NCBI GenBank assembly: GCA_036323355.1
Contig: AP028876.1
Coordinates: 310,001-374,000 of the forward strand
Length of the DNA: 64,000 nucleotides
Origin: Gottschalkiaceae bacterium SANA
GTDB lineage: Bacteria > Bacillota > Clostridia > Tissierellales > GPF-1
Direction: 5' to 3'
The position numbers and the translations under genes were made by a program. Below, in pieces: positions 43,339 through 51,327 of the stretch. Numbering within the stretch: the stretch's first letter is position 1; each line of letters starts with the position of its first letter. Below the pieces are notes generated by a model. It did no database searches and was not told the origin of the DNA. It was given only the letters and a program-made list of their open reading frames with translations.

Positions 43339-44655
43339 TTGAAAAAGCTATGGGGAATATTGATAATTGCTGGTGCATTGCTTATTTTACCGGGTTGTCA
43401 GGCAGAAGCAGTAGACAAACATGAAGCAGAAAGCGATCTACCAGGTCATGTCAACATGATCGTGGCAACAGACATTCACCATTTGGCTACGAGCTTAAAG
43501 GATGATGGTAAGGCCTTAATGGATTTTGTTTATTCAGGTGATGGCAAGCTTTTGCAATACTCGGATGAATTGTTAGAGGTATTTGTCCATGACGTTCAAG
43601 CACAGGCACCAGATTTTGTTGTTTTGAGCGGAGATTTAACCAATAACGGGGAAAAAGAATCTCACCAGGAATTGGCTGAATATTTGGCTGAAGTTGAAAA
43701 AAAGGGTATTCAAGTATTCGTGATACCTGGAAATCATGATTTGCTCAATCCCTTTGCTTTGGGTTTTGAAGGAAGGAAAAGGAAGCGGGTAGATTCTGTA
43801 GAACCATCTGAATTTGTTGAAATTTATCAGGATTATGGATATGGAGAAGCCCTTTCGCGGGATCCGCATTCCCTTAGCTATTTGGTGCGACCAACAGATG
43901 ATTTGGCTTTATTGATGCTGGACACGAATCGATACGAACAGAATATGCAGATTGGTCTTTCTAATCCTTCTGGATTCGTGCGAAATGAAACCATGCATTG
44001 GATTGATGAGGTTCTCTCTTCTTTGAATGAAACTGAAATTATTGCTGTCATGCATCACAACGCGATTCCACATTCCCAAATGTTTGTCGATAACTTTGTC
44101 TTGGATAATAGTAAGGAAACCATGGACTTATTGGCAGAATATAAGGTTCGAGTGGTTCTATCAGGGCATACGCATATTCAAGATTTGATTCAAGATCCAG
44201 AAACTGGGATTTTTGATTTTACAACGTCTGCCATGAGCGTGTATCCTCATGGATACGGCTTGTTATCTTTGGATCAAGGCTCCATAATCTATACATGCAA
44301 AGCATTGGATATGGAAAGCTATGCGAAAGAGAAGCAATGGAAGGATGAAAATCTCTTGAATTTTATTGATTTTGCACCTCGTTTTTTTGTTGGTCGGTCG
44401 GAGCAGAAACTGAAAGCGCAGATACCGGATTCCTTTACACCCAAGCAAAAAGAAGAGATGATGACTGTAATGGGACAATTGAATCTTGCCTATTTTGCAG
44501 GCGTAGAAGCGGATGAAAAAGAGCATATCAAACAACTCAAGGGGTATAAGGAATTGCGGGAAGTAGAAAGCGCATTTCTCCAGTACTATATCGACAGCAT
44601 CTTATTAGATGAAACGAACGATAACTATATGAGGATTGAAAGAGAGGAAGAATAG
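43339..44655 (+). CDS. Lipoprotein metallophosphoesterase
   Basis: 438 residues. TTG start; lipoprotein signal ending LPGC (Cys20), then a calcineurin-like phosphoesterase with DIHH, SGDLTNNG, GNHDL, HHNA and SGHTHIQD metal-binding motifs. Located at the outer face of the membrane. The substrate may be a nucleotide, phospholipid or teichoic-acid-like ester. G-rich ribosome binding site GGGGGT, 8 bases before the TTG. Confidence 0.85.
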   Translation: MKKLWGILIIAGALLILPGCQAEAVDKHEAESDLPGHVNMIVATDIHHLATSLKDDGKALMDFVYSGDGKLLQYSDELLEVFVHDVQAQAPDFVVLSGDLTNNGEKESHQELAEYLAEVEKKGIQVFVIPGNHDLLNPFALGFEGRKRKRVDSVEPSEFVEIYQDYGYGEALSRDPHSLSYLVRPTDDLALLMLDTNRYEQNMQIGLSNPSGFVRNETMHWIDEVLSSLNETEIIAVMHHNAIPHSQMFVDNFVLDNSKETMDLLAEYKVRVVLSGHTHIQDLIQDPETGIFDFTTSAMSVYPHGYGLLSLDQGSIIYTCKALDMESYAKEKQWKDENLLNFIDFAPRFFVGRSEQKLKAQIPDSFTPKQKEEMMTVMGQLNLAYFAGVEADEKEHIKQLKGYKELREVESAFLQYYIDSILLDETNDNYMRIEREEE

Positions 44656-44656
44656 C

Positions 44657-45574
44657 ATGACATATACGCAAGTATTAAATAAAACCTTATCGATTTATAG
44701 GGAAAAGGGAGAATTGGCCGCTTATGAGTTTGTCTCAAAAGAAGCGCTAGTTTTGCTTGGGGATTATCCGCAGATCGATAATTTTCGATATGCCTTAGCA
44801 GCTGCAGCGGGCAAGAAAAAAGAAGCCATGGCGATTATGCGCCAAGCCATCGAAGATAAGGGCTACTGGTATTCTTATGACTATCTGGCAAAGGATGAGG
44901 ATTTGAATTCCCTGAGGGGAGAGGAAGATTTCGTCCGTTGGTTGGACTTGTGTAAAGAGAGGGAGGAGAATGCCCTAGCTAATCCTGAATCAAAATTATT
45001 GGTGGAAGGAAAAAACGACGGAGAGAAACCGCTCTTTCTTGTTCTTCATGGCGATCAAGAAAACATTGAAATTACACGACCCTATTGGGACGGCCTTCTT
45101 GATCAAGGTTATGTGCTTGCCTTGCTGCAGTCTTCACAAATTGAGTTTAGTCATGGATATAATTGGCGAGATGTGAACCAGGGCGTATCCGAAGTTGGCA
45201 CGTATTTTGAAGCTTTGATGAAGGACGAATCCATTTCTAAGGATAGCTGGATTGGGGGCTTTTCGGCAGGATGTAATGTGGCCCTTCGCGCAATTTTAGA
45301 TGGAGCTGTCACGGCAGATCGATTTGTTTTTGTGGCCCCTTGGCTTCCGGATCTGGAGGAATGGAAAGAAGAGTTATCGATGTTAAAGGATAAAGGAATA
45401 TCAGGACATATATTGGTTGGTGACCAAGACCATGACTGTTTAGAGGGTGCGGAGCAATTAGCGGTTGAATTGATGGAAATGGGTGTTTATGTTTCATTTG
45501 AAAAGATTGAAGGCTTGGGCCATGATTATCCAACTGATTTTCAAGCGAAATTGCAAGAATGGATTAAAGAGTGA
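44657..45574 (+). CDS. Alpha/beta hydrolase-like protein with N-terminal helical region
   Basis: About 305 residues. An N-terminal region (1-115) with TPR-like helices is followed by an alpha/beta hydrolase-type fold: FLVLHGDQEN, GGFSAGCN nucleophile elbow, GDQDHDC and LGHDYP. Start ATG 44657 after GAGAGGAAG. It may be an esterase. The gene is immediately downstream of the phosphoesterase gene; the stop of the former overlaps the upstream in-frame extension of this one. Confidence 0.7.
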   Translation: MTYTQVLNKTLSIYREKGELAAYEFVSKEALVLLGDYPQIDNFRYALAAAAGKKKEAMAIMRQAIEDKGYWYSYDYLAKDEDLNSLRGEEDFVRWLDLCKEREENALANPESKLLVEGKNDGEKPLFLVLHGDQENIEITRPYWDGLLDQGYVLALLQSSQIEFSHGYNWRDVNQGVSEVGTYFEALMKDESISKDSWIGGFSAGCNVALRAILDGAVTADRFVFVAPWLPDLEEWKEELSMLKDKGISGHILVGDQDHDCLEGAEQLAVELMEMGVYVSFEKIEGLGHDYPTDFQAKLQEWIKE

Positions 45575-45630
45575 GGGTTTAGGGAGTGGAATAAGTGTCG
45601 GAGACATATGGATGTTGAAGGAGGAGCCAA

Positions 45631-46434
45631 ATGAAAGTTTGGAAGCACTTAGTTGTAGGAGATTCTGTTGAGGGCAGCCTTCGGGCAGCCTTTGCTATGG
45701 ATACGGAGAATTTGTTTTCTGGTGAGGTGCGGAATTTTCGCGATGATTTATCGGTTGGGCGGATTGATCGACTATCGGCAGGTAGCGAAGAGCGGATAGA
45801 TTGGTTTTCTAAAATTACTTCAGGAACTGAATTCGGATCATATTTAGAGGAACGACTTGAATCATTGATGGATGAAACCTATCAAGAAATGCTGGAATTT
45901 GATTTGGATGATCAGATTGTGATTTGGCATAGTGGAATTGTTTCAGAGCAAACTGCGATTCGTTATTTTGCCATGCGATTACAAGGGCATGATCTTTGGG
46001 AAGTCGATATGTCAAAACAAAAAGTTCATCGATGGAATGGCAGTAAGGTAATCCCGAGAGCCGTAGCGGAATGTGCACCTAAAGAGTTGCTAGAAGCATT
46101 AATGGGAAAAAAGGTGATATCTAAGGAAAAGCAAGAGACCTTGAAGATGGATTGGATTCGTTTGCAATCGAGCGATGCCGTCTTGCGAGTATTTGAAAAT
46201 GGGGAAATCAATTCAGTTGATGAGACCTATTATGATCGAGAATTGTTGGAGGCACTTGAGGATCATTATCAACGTGCGGCAAGAGTGATCGGTGCTGTAA
46301 TGGGAAGTTCTGATCAAATCATTGGAGATACTTTTTTGGATTATCGGCTTAGAACGTTGATCCAGGGAGAGCGACTGCAGTGGAGAGGGAATTTATCGGC
46401 TATGCGCTACTATGAGGTGCGTAAAAGAGCCTGA
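45631..46434 (+). CDS. DUF1835/DUF3658 domain protein
   Basis: 267 residues: HLVVGDSVEGSLRAAF at the start is the DUF1835 hallmark, and the C-terminal LRTLIQGERLQWRGNLSAMRYYEV matches DUF3658. Family function unknown. Ribosome binding site AAGGAGGAG. Confidence 0.75.
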   Translation: MKVWKHLVVGDSVEGSLRAAFAMDTENLFSGEVRNFRDDLSVGRIDRLSAGSEERIDWFSKITSGTEFGSYLEERLESLMDETYQEMLEFDLDDQIVIWHSGIVSEQTAIRYFAMRLQGHDLWEVDMSKQKVHRWNGSKVIPRAVAECAPKELLEALMGKKVISKEKQETLKMDWIRLQSSDAVLRVFENGEINSVDETYYDRELLEALEDHYQRAARVIGAVMGSSDQIIGDTFLDYRLRTLIQGERLQWRGNLSAMRYYEVRKRA

Positions 46435-46438
46435 CCTG

Positions 46439-46447
46439 TGTTATAAT
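46439..46447 (+). promoter_or_regulatory. Extended -10 promoter of the marR gene
   Basis: TG-T-TATAAT at 46439-46447, 32 bases before GTG 46480 and 56 before GTG 46504. Confidence 0.55.
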
Positions 46448-46503
46448 GAAGAGAAATTCTGGAAAAGAGGTGAGCGCTAGTGATATTTCAATTGGATCAC
46501 TGA

Positions 46504-46920
46504 GTGAGCTATATCACGGATGGTGCCATGAAACGCATCACCGAAGCCTTTGGTCAAAGGCTACAAGGAAGTGGAATTACACGGATTCAGTGGATTGCTC
46601 TCTATTACATGAAAACCCATCAATCGATATCGCAGCGAGAACTGTCGAATTTGATGGCCATATCAGATTCCAGTGCGGGACGATTAATTGATCGTTTGCA
46701 ACGGGACGGGTTGGTTAATCGAATTCCAAGTCAAATTGATCGACGAGTTACCATGATTCAACTGACTGAAGAGGGGGAGCAATTGATTACGAATCTACTT
46801 CATGTTGGTGTTGAGTTTAATGAAGATTTGATGGCGGGAGTTTCGAATGAGGAAAAGATAGTCTTTCAACGTGTACTGAGCAAAATGACGGATAATATTA
46901 CGGGAAGGGATGCCAAATAG
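46504..46920 (+). CDS. MarR-family regulator, N-terminus interrupted by an in-frame TGA
   Basis: 138 residues. Winged-helix fold with ITRIQWIALYYM, SQRELSNLMAISDSSAGRLIDRLQRDGLV and the wing RIPSQIDRRVTMIQLTEEG, all MarR-typical. The longest open frame starts at GTG 46504, but that codon directly follows a TGA (46501-46503) and lacks a good ribosome binding site. In the same frame, GTG 46480 with AAGAGGTGAG would encode the MarR-like start IFQLDH before the TGA. The gene may be truncated by mutation, read through, or reinitiate here. It precedes and probably controls the AhpD-like/Lpd genes. Confidence 0.75.
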   Translation: MSYITDGAMKRITEAFGQRLQGSGITRIQWIALYYMKTHQSISQRELSNLMAISDSSAGRLIDRLQRDGLVNRIPSQIDRRVTMIQLTEEGEQLITNLLHVGVEFNEDLMAGVSNEEKIVFQRVLSKMTDNITGRDAK

Positions 46921-46957
46921 GCATTCTTTTTTTTATAATATTTTTTTCACAAATCGT

Positions 46958-46986
46958 TTGAAATTTAACGAATTATTTGCTATACT
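46958..46986 (+). promoter_or_regulatory. Promoter of the AhpD-like/Lpd operon
   Basis: TTGAAA at 46958-46963, 17-base spacer, TATACT at 46981-46986. The ATG is 41 bases downstream. Confidence 0.85.
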
Positions 46987-47005
46987 TAACATCAGCATAG
47001 CAAAT
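46975..47005. promoter_or_regulatory. Perfect inverted repeat overlapping the -10, probable MarR operator
   Basis: ATTTGCTAT (46975-46983) and ATAGCAAAT (46997-47005) with a 13-base spacer, so the half-sites are two helical turns apart. It spans the -10 box and start site. Candidate operator for the upstream MarR protein. Confidence 0.75.
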
Positions 47006-47026
47006 AAAAATTCTAGGAGGATTCAA

Positions 47027-47380
47027 ATGGCTTATAATGTACGAGAAATGTTGGAAGCATTTACAGGTGGACTTGGGGTTTTGGCTGAAACAAATCCGGA
47101 GCATGTAGGAGCATTTATGGGATTGCTAGGAGCAGCCTATGAGCCGGAAGCACTTGATTATAAAACAAAAGAATTGATGAGTGTGGCAATCGGATGCTAC
47201 AATCGTTGTGAGTATTGCATTGTTTACCATTGCTACAAAGCATTGGAAGCAGGCGCAACAAGAGCGGAAATCAACGAAGCAGCAATGGTAGCTGTTGCTT
47301 TTGGCGGTGGTCCTTCTATCGCCTACACAGTGACCTTGTTGAAGGCAAGTATTGATGAGTTTGAAGGAGACTTCGAGTAG
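47027..47380 (+). CDS. AhpD-like carboxymuconolactone decarboxylase family protein
   Basis: 117 residues. The CMD/AhpD helical fold has Glu49 and CEYCIVYH with Cys61, Cys64 and His68, the catalytic CxxC-x3-H arrangement of the alkylhydroperoxidase AhpD. In mycobacteria AhpD is reduced by a lipoylated protein and Lpd. ATG 47027 with AGGAGG at 47015-47020 is the start; an open extension to 46910 lies inside the promoter and is rejected. It is followed by an Lpd gene that carries a lipoyl domain. Confidence 0.9.
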   Translation: MAYNVREMLEAFTGGLGVLAETNPEHVGAFMGLLGAAYEPEALDYKTKELMSVAIGCYNRCEYCIVYHCYKALEAGATRAEINEAAMVAVAFGGGPSIAYTVTLLKASIDEFEGDFE

Positions 47381-47390
47381 AGGTAAAGGC

Positions 47391-47427
47391 GGGGAATCCC
47401 TTTGTGTGGGAGTCCCCTCTTTTTTTC
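47391..47427 (+). terminator. Hairpin with T run between the AhpD-like and lpd genes
   Basis: GGGGAATCCC/GGGAGTCCCC stem with one mismatch, loop TTTGTGT and a long T run. It precedes the lpd ribosome binding site, so it could reduce or stop transcription into lpd. Confidence 0.7.
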
Positions 47428-47443
47428 GTTTAGGAGGAAAGAC

Positions 47444-49183
47444 ATGAAGCATGATTTAACAGTAAATAAGTTACCAGGACATGAAACAAAAGGCAAGGTC
47501 ATGGGGATTCAAAAAAAAGCTGGAGACACGATTAATCCAGGCGATCTGCTTTTTACAATTGAATCGGGTAAAGGAAATATGGAGTTCTTCTCAGAGTTTC
47601 AAGGCACTTTGGATGCCTTGAACGTAGAAGAAGGTCAAGTTGTGAAAAAGAATGAGAAAATTGGTCAAGTGACAGGTGAACATGTAGCTGGCAAGAAAGC
47701 GACGAAGGCTAGTGCACCAGCAAAGAAAAAAACAACAAAGTCGACTACAGGCTATAGCTTCGGAATTTCCAAGCCTGCAAAAAAAGACTTGCATGCTGAT
47801 CTTGTTGTAGTTGGTGGTGGTCCGGGTGGATATGTAGCGGCAATTCGTGGTGCACAAGCTGGTCTTTCAGTTATTTTAATTGAAGAACATAAATTGGGTG
47901 GAACTTGTTTGAATTATGGTTGCATTCCAACCAAGGCATTAGCAAGCAGTGTATCTGTTTTAGAAAAAATTCATGAATCTGAAAACTTTGGATTTGGTGT
48001 TTCTGATGTTGCGATTAACATGAATCGAGTGATCGAACGAAAAGACGAAGTTGTATCGACCTTGGTCGGTGGGGTTGCTCATCTGATGGAAAGCAATCAG
48101 ATTGAAGTCATTGAGGGCAAAGCATTTTCTATTGACGAGAATATGGTTGGTGTGAAAACGAAAAAACTAGATGCTAAAATCACCTTTGAAAAGTTGATCT
48201 TAGCCATGGGTTCAACCTGTTTCTATTTACCAATTGAAGGACACGAAGACCCAGAATTATTAACAAGCAAGGAGTTGCTTGAATTAACAGAGGTTCCAAA
48301 ATCATTGACCATTATCGGCGGCGGGGTTATTGGAATGGAATTTGCCTTTATTTATCGTGCCTTAGGTGCAGAGGTAAATGTAGTTGAGTTTCTTCCACAA
48401 ATCCTAAATCTTTTGGATGAGGATGCGGCAGATGTGATTCGAGAGTCGGCAGAAGAAAAAGGCATTCGATTGTTTGAGGGTCATGCGGCCTGTTCGATTC
48501 AAACAACTTTGGATGGACAAAAATTGGTTGTTGTAAAACTTGGTGATGAGAAGAAGTATTTGACCAGCGAAAAAGTAGCCATGGCAGTAGGGCGACGAGC
48601 CAATTTGAACTCGATGGACCTTGAAAAGTTGGGTGTGGATTTGAATGAGCGCAAGAATGGTGTTGCAGTTGATGGCTTTATGCGAACAAGCAACCCAAAA
48701 GTATATGCGATCGGTGATTTGACCAATAAGCTTCAATTGGCGCATGTTGCCTCTCATCAAGGTATTGTTGCTGTTGATCATATCAAAGGCAGCGAGCAAG
48801 AAATGCGTTATGATTGGGTCCCAAGTGCTATTTTCACTAATCCTGAAGTGGGCCATGTGGGCATGACCGAAAAACAAGCACTAGCAGACGGTATTGAAAT
48901 TCTAGTAGGCAAGTTCCCTCTAGCGGCGAATGGAAAAGCCTTGGCGATGGGAGAACCTGCTGGATTTGTTAAAATCATTGCAGAAAAAACAAGTAAAACC
49001 ATTATTGGTGGAACGGTTGTAGGTGTTCATGGAACCGATATGATTGCGACGATTACCAATCTAATTGTCGCTCAAAAAAGTTTGGAAGAAGCTGAGCATG
49101 TGATTTATGCGCATCCAACGACAGCAGAATCCATTCATGAAGCAATTCTAGCTTCTCAAGGACGCGCAATCCATTTTGGCTAG
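47444..49183 (+). CDS. lpdA: Dihydrolipoyl dehydrogenase with fused N-terminal lipoyl domain
   Basis: 579 residues. An N-terminal lipoyl domain (1-78) has Lys43 in ESGKGNMEF where the usual motif is DKA. An Ala/Lys/Thr-rich linker (80-116) follows. The Lpd core has FAD site VVVGGGPGG (121-129), redox disulfide GGTCLNYGCIP (Cys155, Cys160), a second nucleotide site and the C-terminal YAHPTTAE His-Glu dyad. It can oxidise or reduce its own lipoyl arm with NAD(H). ATG 47444 follows AGGAGG. No E1 or E2 complex genes are nearby, only the AhpD-like gene and a lipoate-ligase-like domain, so the arm may serve a redox relay. Confidence 0.9.
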   Translation: MKHDLTVNKLPGHETKGKVMGIQKKAGDTINPGDLLFTIESGKGNMEFFSEFQGTLDALNVEEGQVVKKNEKIGQVTGEHVAGKKATKASAPAKKKTTKSTTGYSFGISKPAKKDLHADLVVVGGGPGGYVAAIRGAQAGLSVILIEEHKLGGTCLNYGCIPTKALASSVSVLEKIHESENFGFGVSDVAINMNRVIERKDEVVSTLVGGVAHLMESNQIEVIEGKAFSIDENMVGVKTKKLDAKITFEKLILAMGSTCFYLPIEGHEDPELLTSKELLELTEVPKSLTIIGGGVIGMEFAFIYRALGAEVNVVEFLPQILNLLDEDAADVIRESAEEKGIRLFEGHAACSIQTTLDGQKLVVVKLGDEKKYLTSEKVAMAVGRRANLNSMDLEKLGVDLNERKNGVAVDGFMRTSNPKVYAIGDLTNKLQLAHVASHQGIVAVDHIKGSEQEMRYDWVPSAIFTNPEVGHVGMTEKQALADGIEILVGKFPLAANGKALAMGEPAGFVKIIAEKTSKTIIGGTVVGVHGTDMIATITNLIVAQKSLEEAEHVIYAHPTTAESIHEAILASQGRAIHFG

Positions 49184-49460
49184 ACGTCAATTAGCAGGTC
49201 GAAAGGTGATTCGAAAGCATGAGCATGAATTCGATTGGGGTTCTTTTTCCATCCGTTATCGCGTTTATGGTGGTCGTATACGTGCATGCACAATCATGAC
49301 TTCCTGTGATGATTTGATTCCGACCCTTGTTTTGCAAGAGCGGTTGAGCGATGTTGTCGCACTGGGATCTACTATGGCGCATGTTGTGAATGAAACTATT
49401 GCTGATTCGCTGATTCGTGATGAACTTGTTGCATGGCTAAAAAATGAAATTACTTTGTAA
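49176..49460 (+). CDS. Free-standing lipoate-protein ligase C-terminal-like domain
   Basis: 94 residues resembling the small C-terminal accessory domain of lipoate ligase (HEHEFDWGSFSIRYRVYGGRI with F-WG core, DDLIPTLVLQERLSDV and VNETIADSLIRDEL), as in split archaeal LplA/LplB. The TTG start overlaps the end of lpd by 8 bases, so it may be translationally coupled. Lpd itself is complete, so this is not its lost end. No large LplA catalytic subunit is in the window; it could be elsewhere. Confidence 0.6.
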   Translation: MARRQLAGRKVIRKHEHEFDWGSFSIRYRVYGGRIRACTIMTSCDDLIPTLVLQERLSDVVALGSTMAHVVNETIADSLIRDELVAWLKNEITL

Positions 49461-49491
49461 AAGACAGGGGTTTCCCTGTCTTTTTTTTTTT
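49461..49491 (+). terminator. Terminator after the lipoate-ligase-like gene
   Basis: AAGACAGGG-GTTT-CCCTGTCTT followed by nine further T residues. Confidence 0.9.
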
Positions 49492-49532
49492 GGATTTATG
49501 GTAAACTGAAATTATGAGAGGAGTTGTGTGCA

Positions 49533-50582
49533 ATGGAGATAAATCTACGAGAAAGACAGGAATCGGATCAAAGTTTTATGGAGGAAATGCTCTACGAAGC
49601 AATCTATGTACATGAGGGAGAACGGCCAGACCCTTCTATTATAGAAGATCCGAAATTAGCTAGATACATCAATTTTGGGCAAGAGAAAGAAATGTGTATG
49701 ATAGCTGAAGATAGTGAAGACATGGCGGTTGGTGCTTGTTGGTTGCATTGGTTCCCAAAAGAAAATCCTGGTTATGGATTTACCCATGAAGAAGTGCCAG
49801 AATTGAGTATTTCGATTTTGCCAGAATATCGGGGCCAAGGCATAGGCACCAAAATGATCAATGCGATAATTGAGAAAATGCCTGAGGGTTCATTTGGAAT
49901 TTCTTTGAGTGTAGATCGCAGAAACCCTGCGATTCGGTTATATAAGCGTTTGGGATTTCGGTCCATCAAAGAGGATGGCGTCTCACTTGTGATGTTGTTG
50001 AAATTTGATGCCAAGCGAGAAATCAAAACGGAACGGCAAAAGATGCTGGATGCGGAATTTTACAATGCATGGGATCCCGAGTTGTTGACGGGGCGTCAGA
50101 ATTCTCGACGATTGTCGCAGGAATTTAATGCAATTACTGGGGTTGAAAAACGAATTCGACTGCTTAAGGCATGGTTTGGATCAACCGGAGAAAATATTCA
50201 TATTGAGACGGGCTTCAAATGCGATTACGGGTCTAATATTCATGTGGGTGATTTCTTCTATGCGAACTTTGATTGTGTCATCCTAGATGTCTGCGAGGTC
50301 CGTATTGGACATCACTGTTTTATGGCACCAGGTGTACATATTTATGCGGCGACCCATCCCATTGATGCGACCGAGCGAAATGCCTGGGTAGAATACGGAA
50401 AACCTGTGACCATCGGTGACAGCGTATGGATCGGTGGGCGTGCAGTCATTAATCCGGGGGTTACCATTGGTGACAATGTAATTATTGGTTCTGGGGCTGT
50501 GGTGACAAAGGATGTACCTTCTAATGTTGTAGTGGGTGGGAACCCTGCTAAAATTATTAAGCACTTGGATCCCATCGTATAA
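49533..50582 (+). CDS. GNAT acetyltransferase fused to a left-handed beta-helix acetyltransferase
   Basis: About 349 residues. An N-terminal GNAT domain (1-155) has [14 protein letters not shown] as the acetyl-CoA motif. The C-terminal half (about 165-345) is a Maa/LacA-like hexapeptide transferase ([33 protein letters not shown] and [10 protein letters not shown]). Both use acetyl-CoA but act on different acceptors, which is unusual in one chain. ATG 49533 follows GAGAGGAG by 9 bases. Terminators flank it. Confidence 0.85.
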   Translation: MEINLRERQESDQSFMEEMLYEAIYVHEGERPDPSIIEDPKLARYINFGQEKEMCMIAEDSEDMAVGACWLHWFPKENPGYGFTHEEVPELSISILPEYRGQGIGTKMINAIIEKMPEGSFGISLSVDRRNPAIRLYKRLGFRSIKEDGVSLVMLLKFDAKREIKTERQKMLDAEFYNAWDPELLTGRQNSRRLSQEFNAITGVEKRIRLLKAWFGSTGENIHIETGFKCDYGSNIHVGDFFYANFDCVILDVCEVRIGHHCFMAPGVHIYAATHPIDATERNAWVEYGKPVTIGDSVWIGGRAVINPGVTIGDNVIIGSGAVVTKDVPSNVVVGGNPAKIIKHLDPIV

Positions 50583-50695
50583 GTATTAGGAGTAGCCTTT
50601 TTGAATAAGATGATAGGCTTCTGTTTTCCTTGTACATCGATTGAATGTGTACGTGGTTCAAGCGATGTGTGCTTCTAAAGCGATATGATTCATAT

Positions 50696-50724
50696 TTGAC
50701 AGTAGAGATGGCAAAACATACACT
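50696..50724 (+). promoter_or_regulatory. Promoter of the small membrane protein gene
   Basis: TTGACA at 50696-50701, 17-base spacer, TACACT at 50719-50724. It has the same boxes and spacing as the T-box promoter. Confidence 0.8.
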
Positions 50725-50751
50725 TGAATTAAAGTGAAAGGAGGCGGTTTG

Positions 50752-51234
50752 ATGTGGTATCAAAAGTATCGAGATGAACAGGTAGAAGCGGCGAAGAGTC
50801 AGATCTTTCGCGAACTCTATTATTTAATGATGGGATTTGCGGGAATTTCGGTGATTGTAAAGGCAATTCTATATCCGGGAAATTGGAAGACGAGTTTATT
50901 TGAGTTGCTTTTAATTATCTTTTCAGCCGTCTACTATATTCTCAGATCCGTGCAACAAGGCTTGTATGCGGATGAAATTGAGGATAATGATCCACAAAAT
51001 AGGCGGTCTGTCAGTCAGAAGAATATGCTGATAGGGTTGGGGGTTGGAATTGCCATAGCACTTTTCTTTGGAATCCGCAGCGCGGTGATCTTTGGAGGCG
51101 AGGGGACAACCATCCAGCTTTTCCTTTTAAATTTTTTTGGGGCTTTGATGATTTATATCCCATTTTTTGTGGGTGTCGTTGTTCTTGGAGATCAGTTGGT
51201 GAGCAAAGCGAGCTTTAAATTTTTTAAAAAATAG
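50752..51234 (+). CDS. Membrane protein, DUF6773-like
   Basis: About 160 residues with four hydrophobic segments and DELYADEIEDND-like acidic intervening sequence. The short cytoplasmic N-terminus MWYQKYRDEQ and RRSVSQKNMLIG resemble a widespread Clostridial DUF6773-type family. ATG 50752 with AAGGAGG. Function unknown. Confidence 0.55.
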   Translation: MWYQKYRDEQVEAAKSQIFRELYYLMMGFAGISVIVKAILYPGNWKTSLFELLLIIFSAVYYILRSVQQGLYADEIEDNDPQNRRSVSQKNMLIGLGVGIAIALFFGIRSAVIFGGEGTTIQLFLLNFFGALMIYIPFFVGVVVLGDQLVSKASFKFFKK

Positions 51235-51327
51235 GGTAATGAAATACAAGTTCTTATTGGACTTGTACAGTAGATTTATAAGTCTAGGCATGAAAATTGG
51301 ATGAGTTGTTTTGGAAGGATGAGTTGG

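Noticed and set aside
46446-46691. 81-codon forward frame in another phase over the MarR start
   Set aside because: It overlaps MarR coding sequence in another frame and has no domain.
46910-47026. 39-residue extension of the AhpD-like protein
   Set aside because: It spans the promoter and operator; ATG 47027 has AGGAGG.
49176-49460. Frameshifted C-terminus of lpd
   Set aside because: Lpd already has its own complete C-terminal interface motif and stop; the second frame is a different domain.
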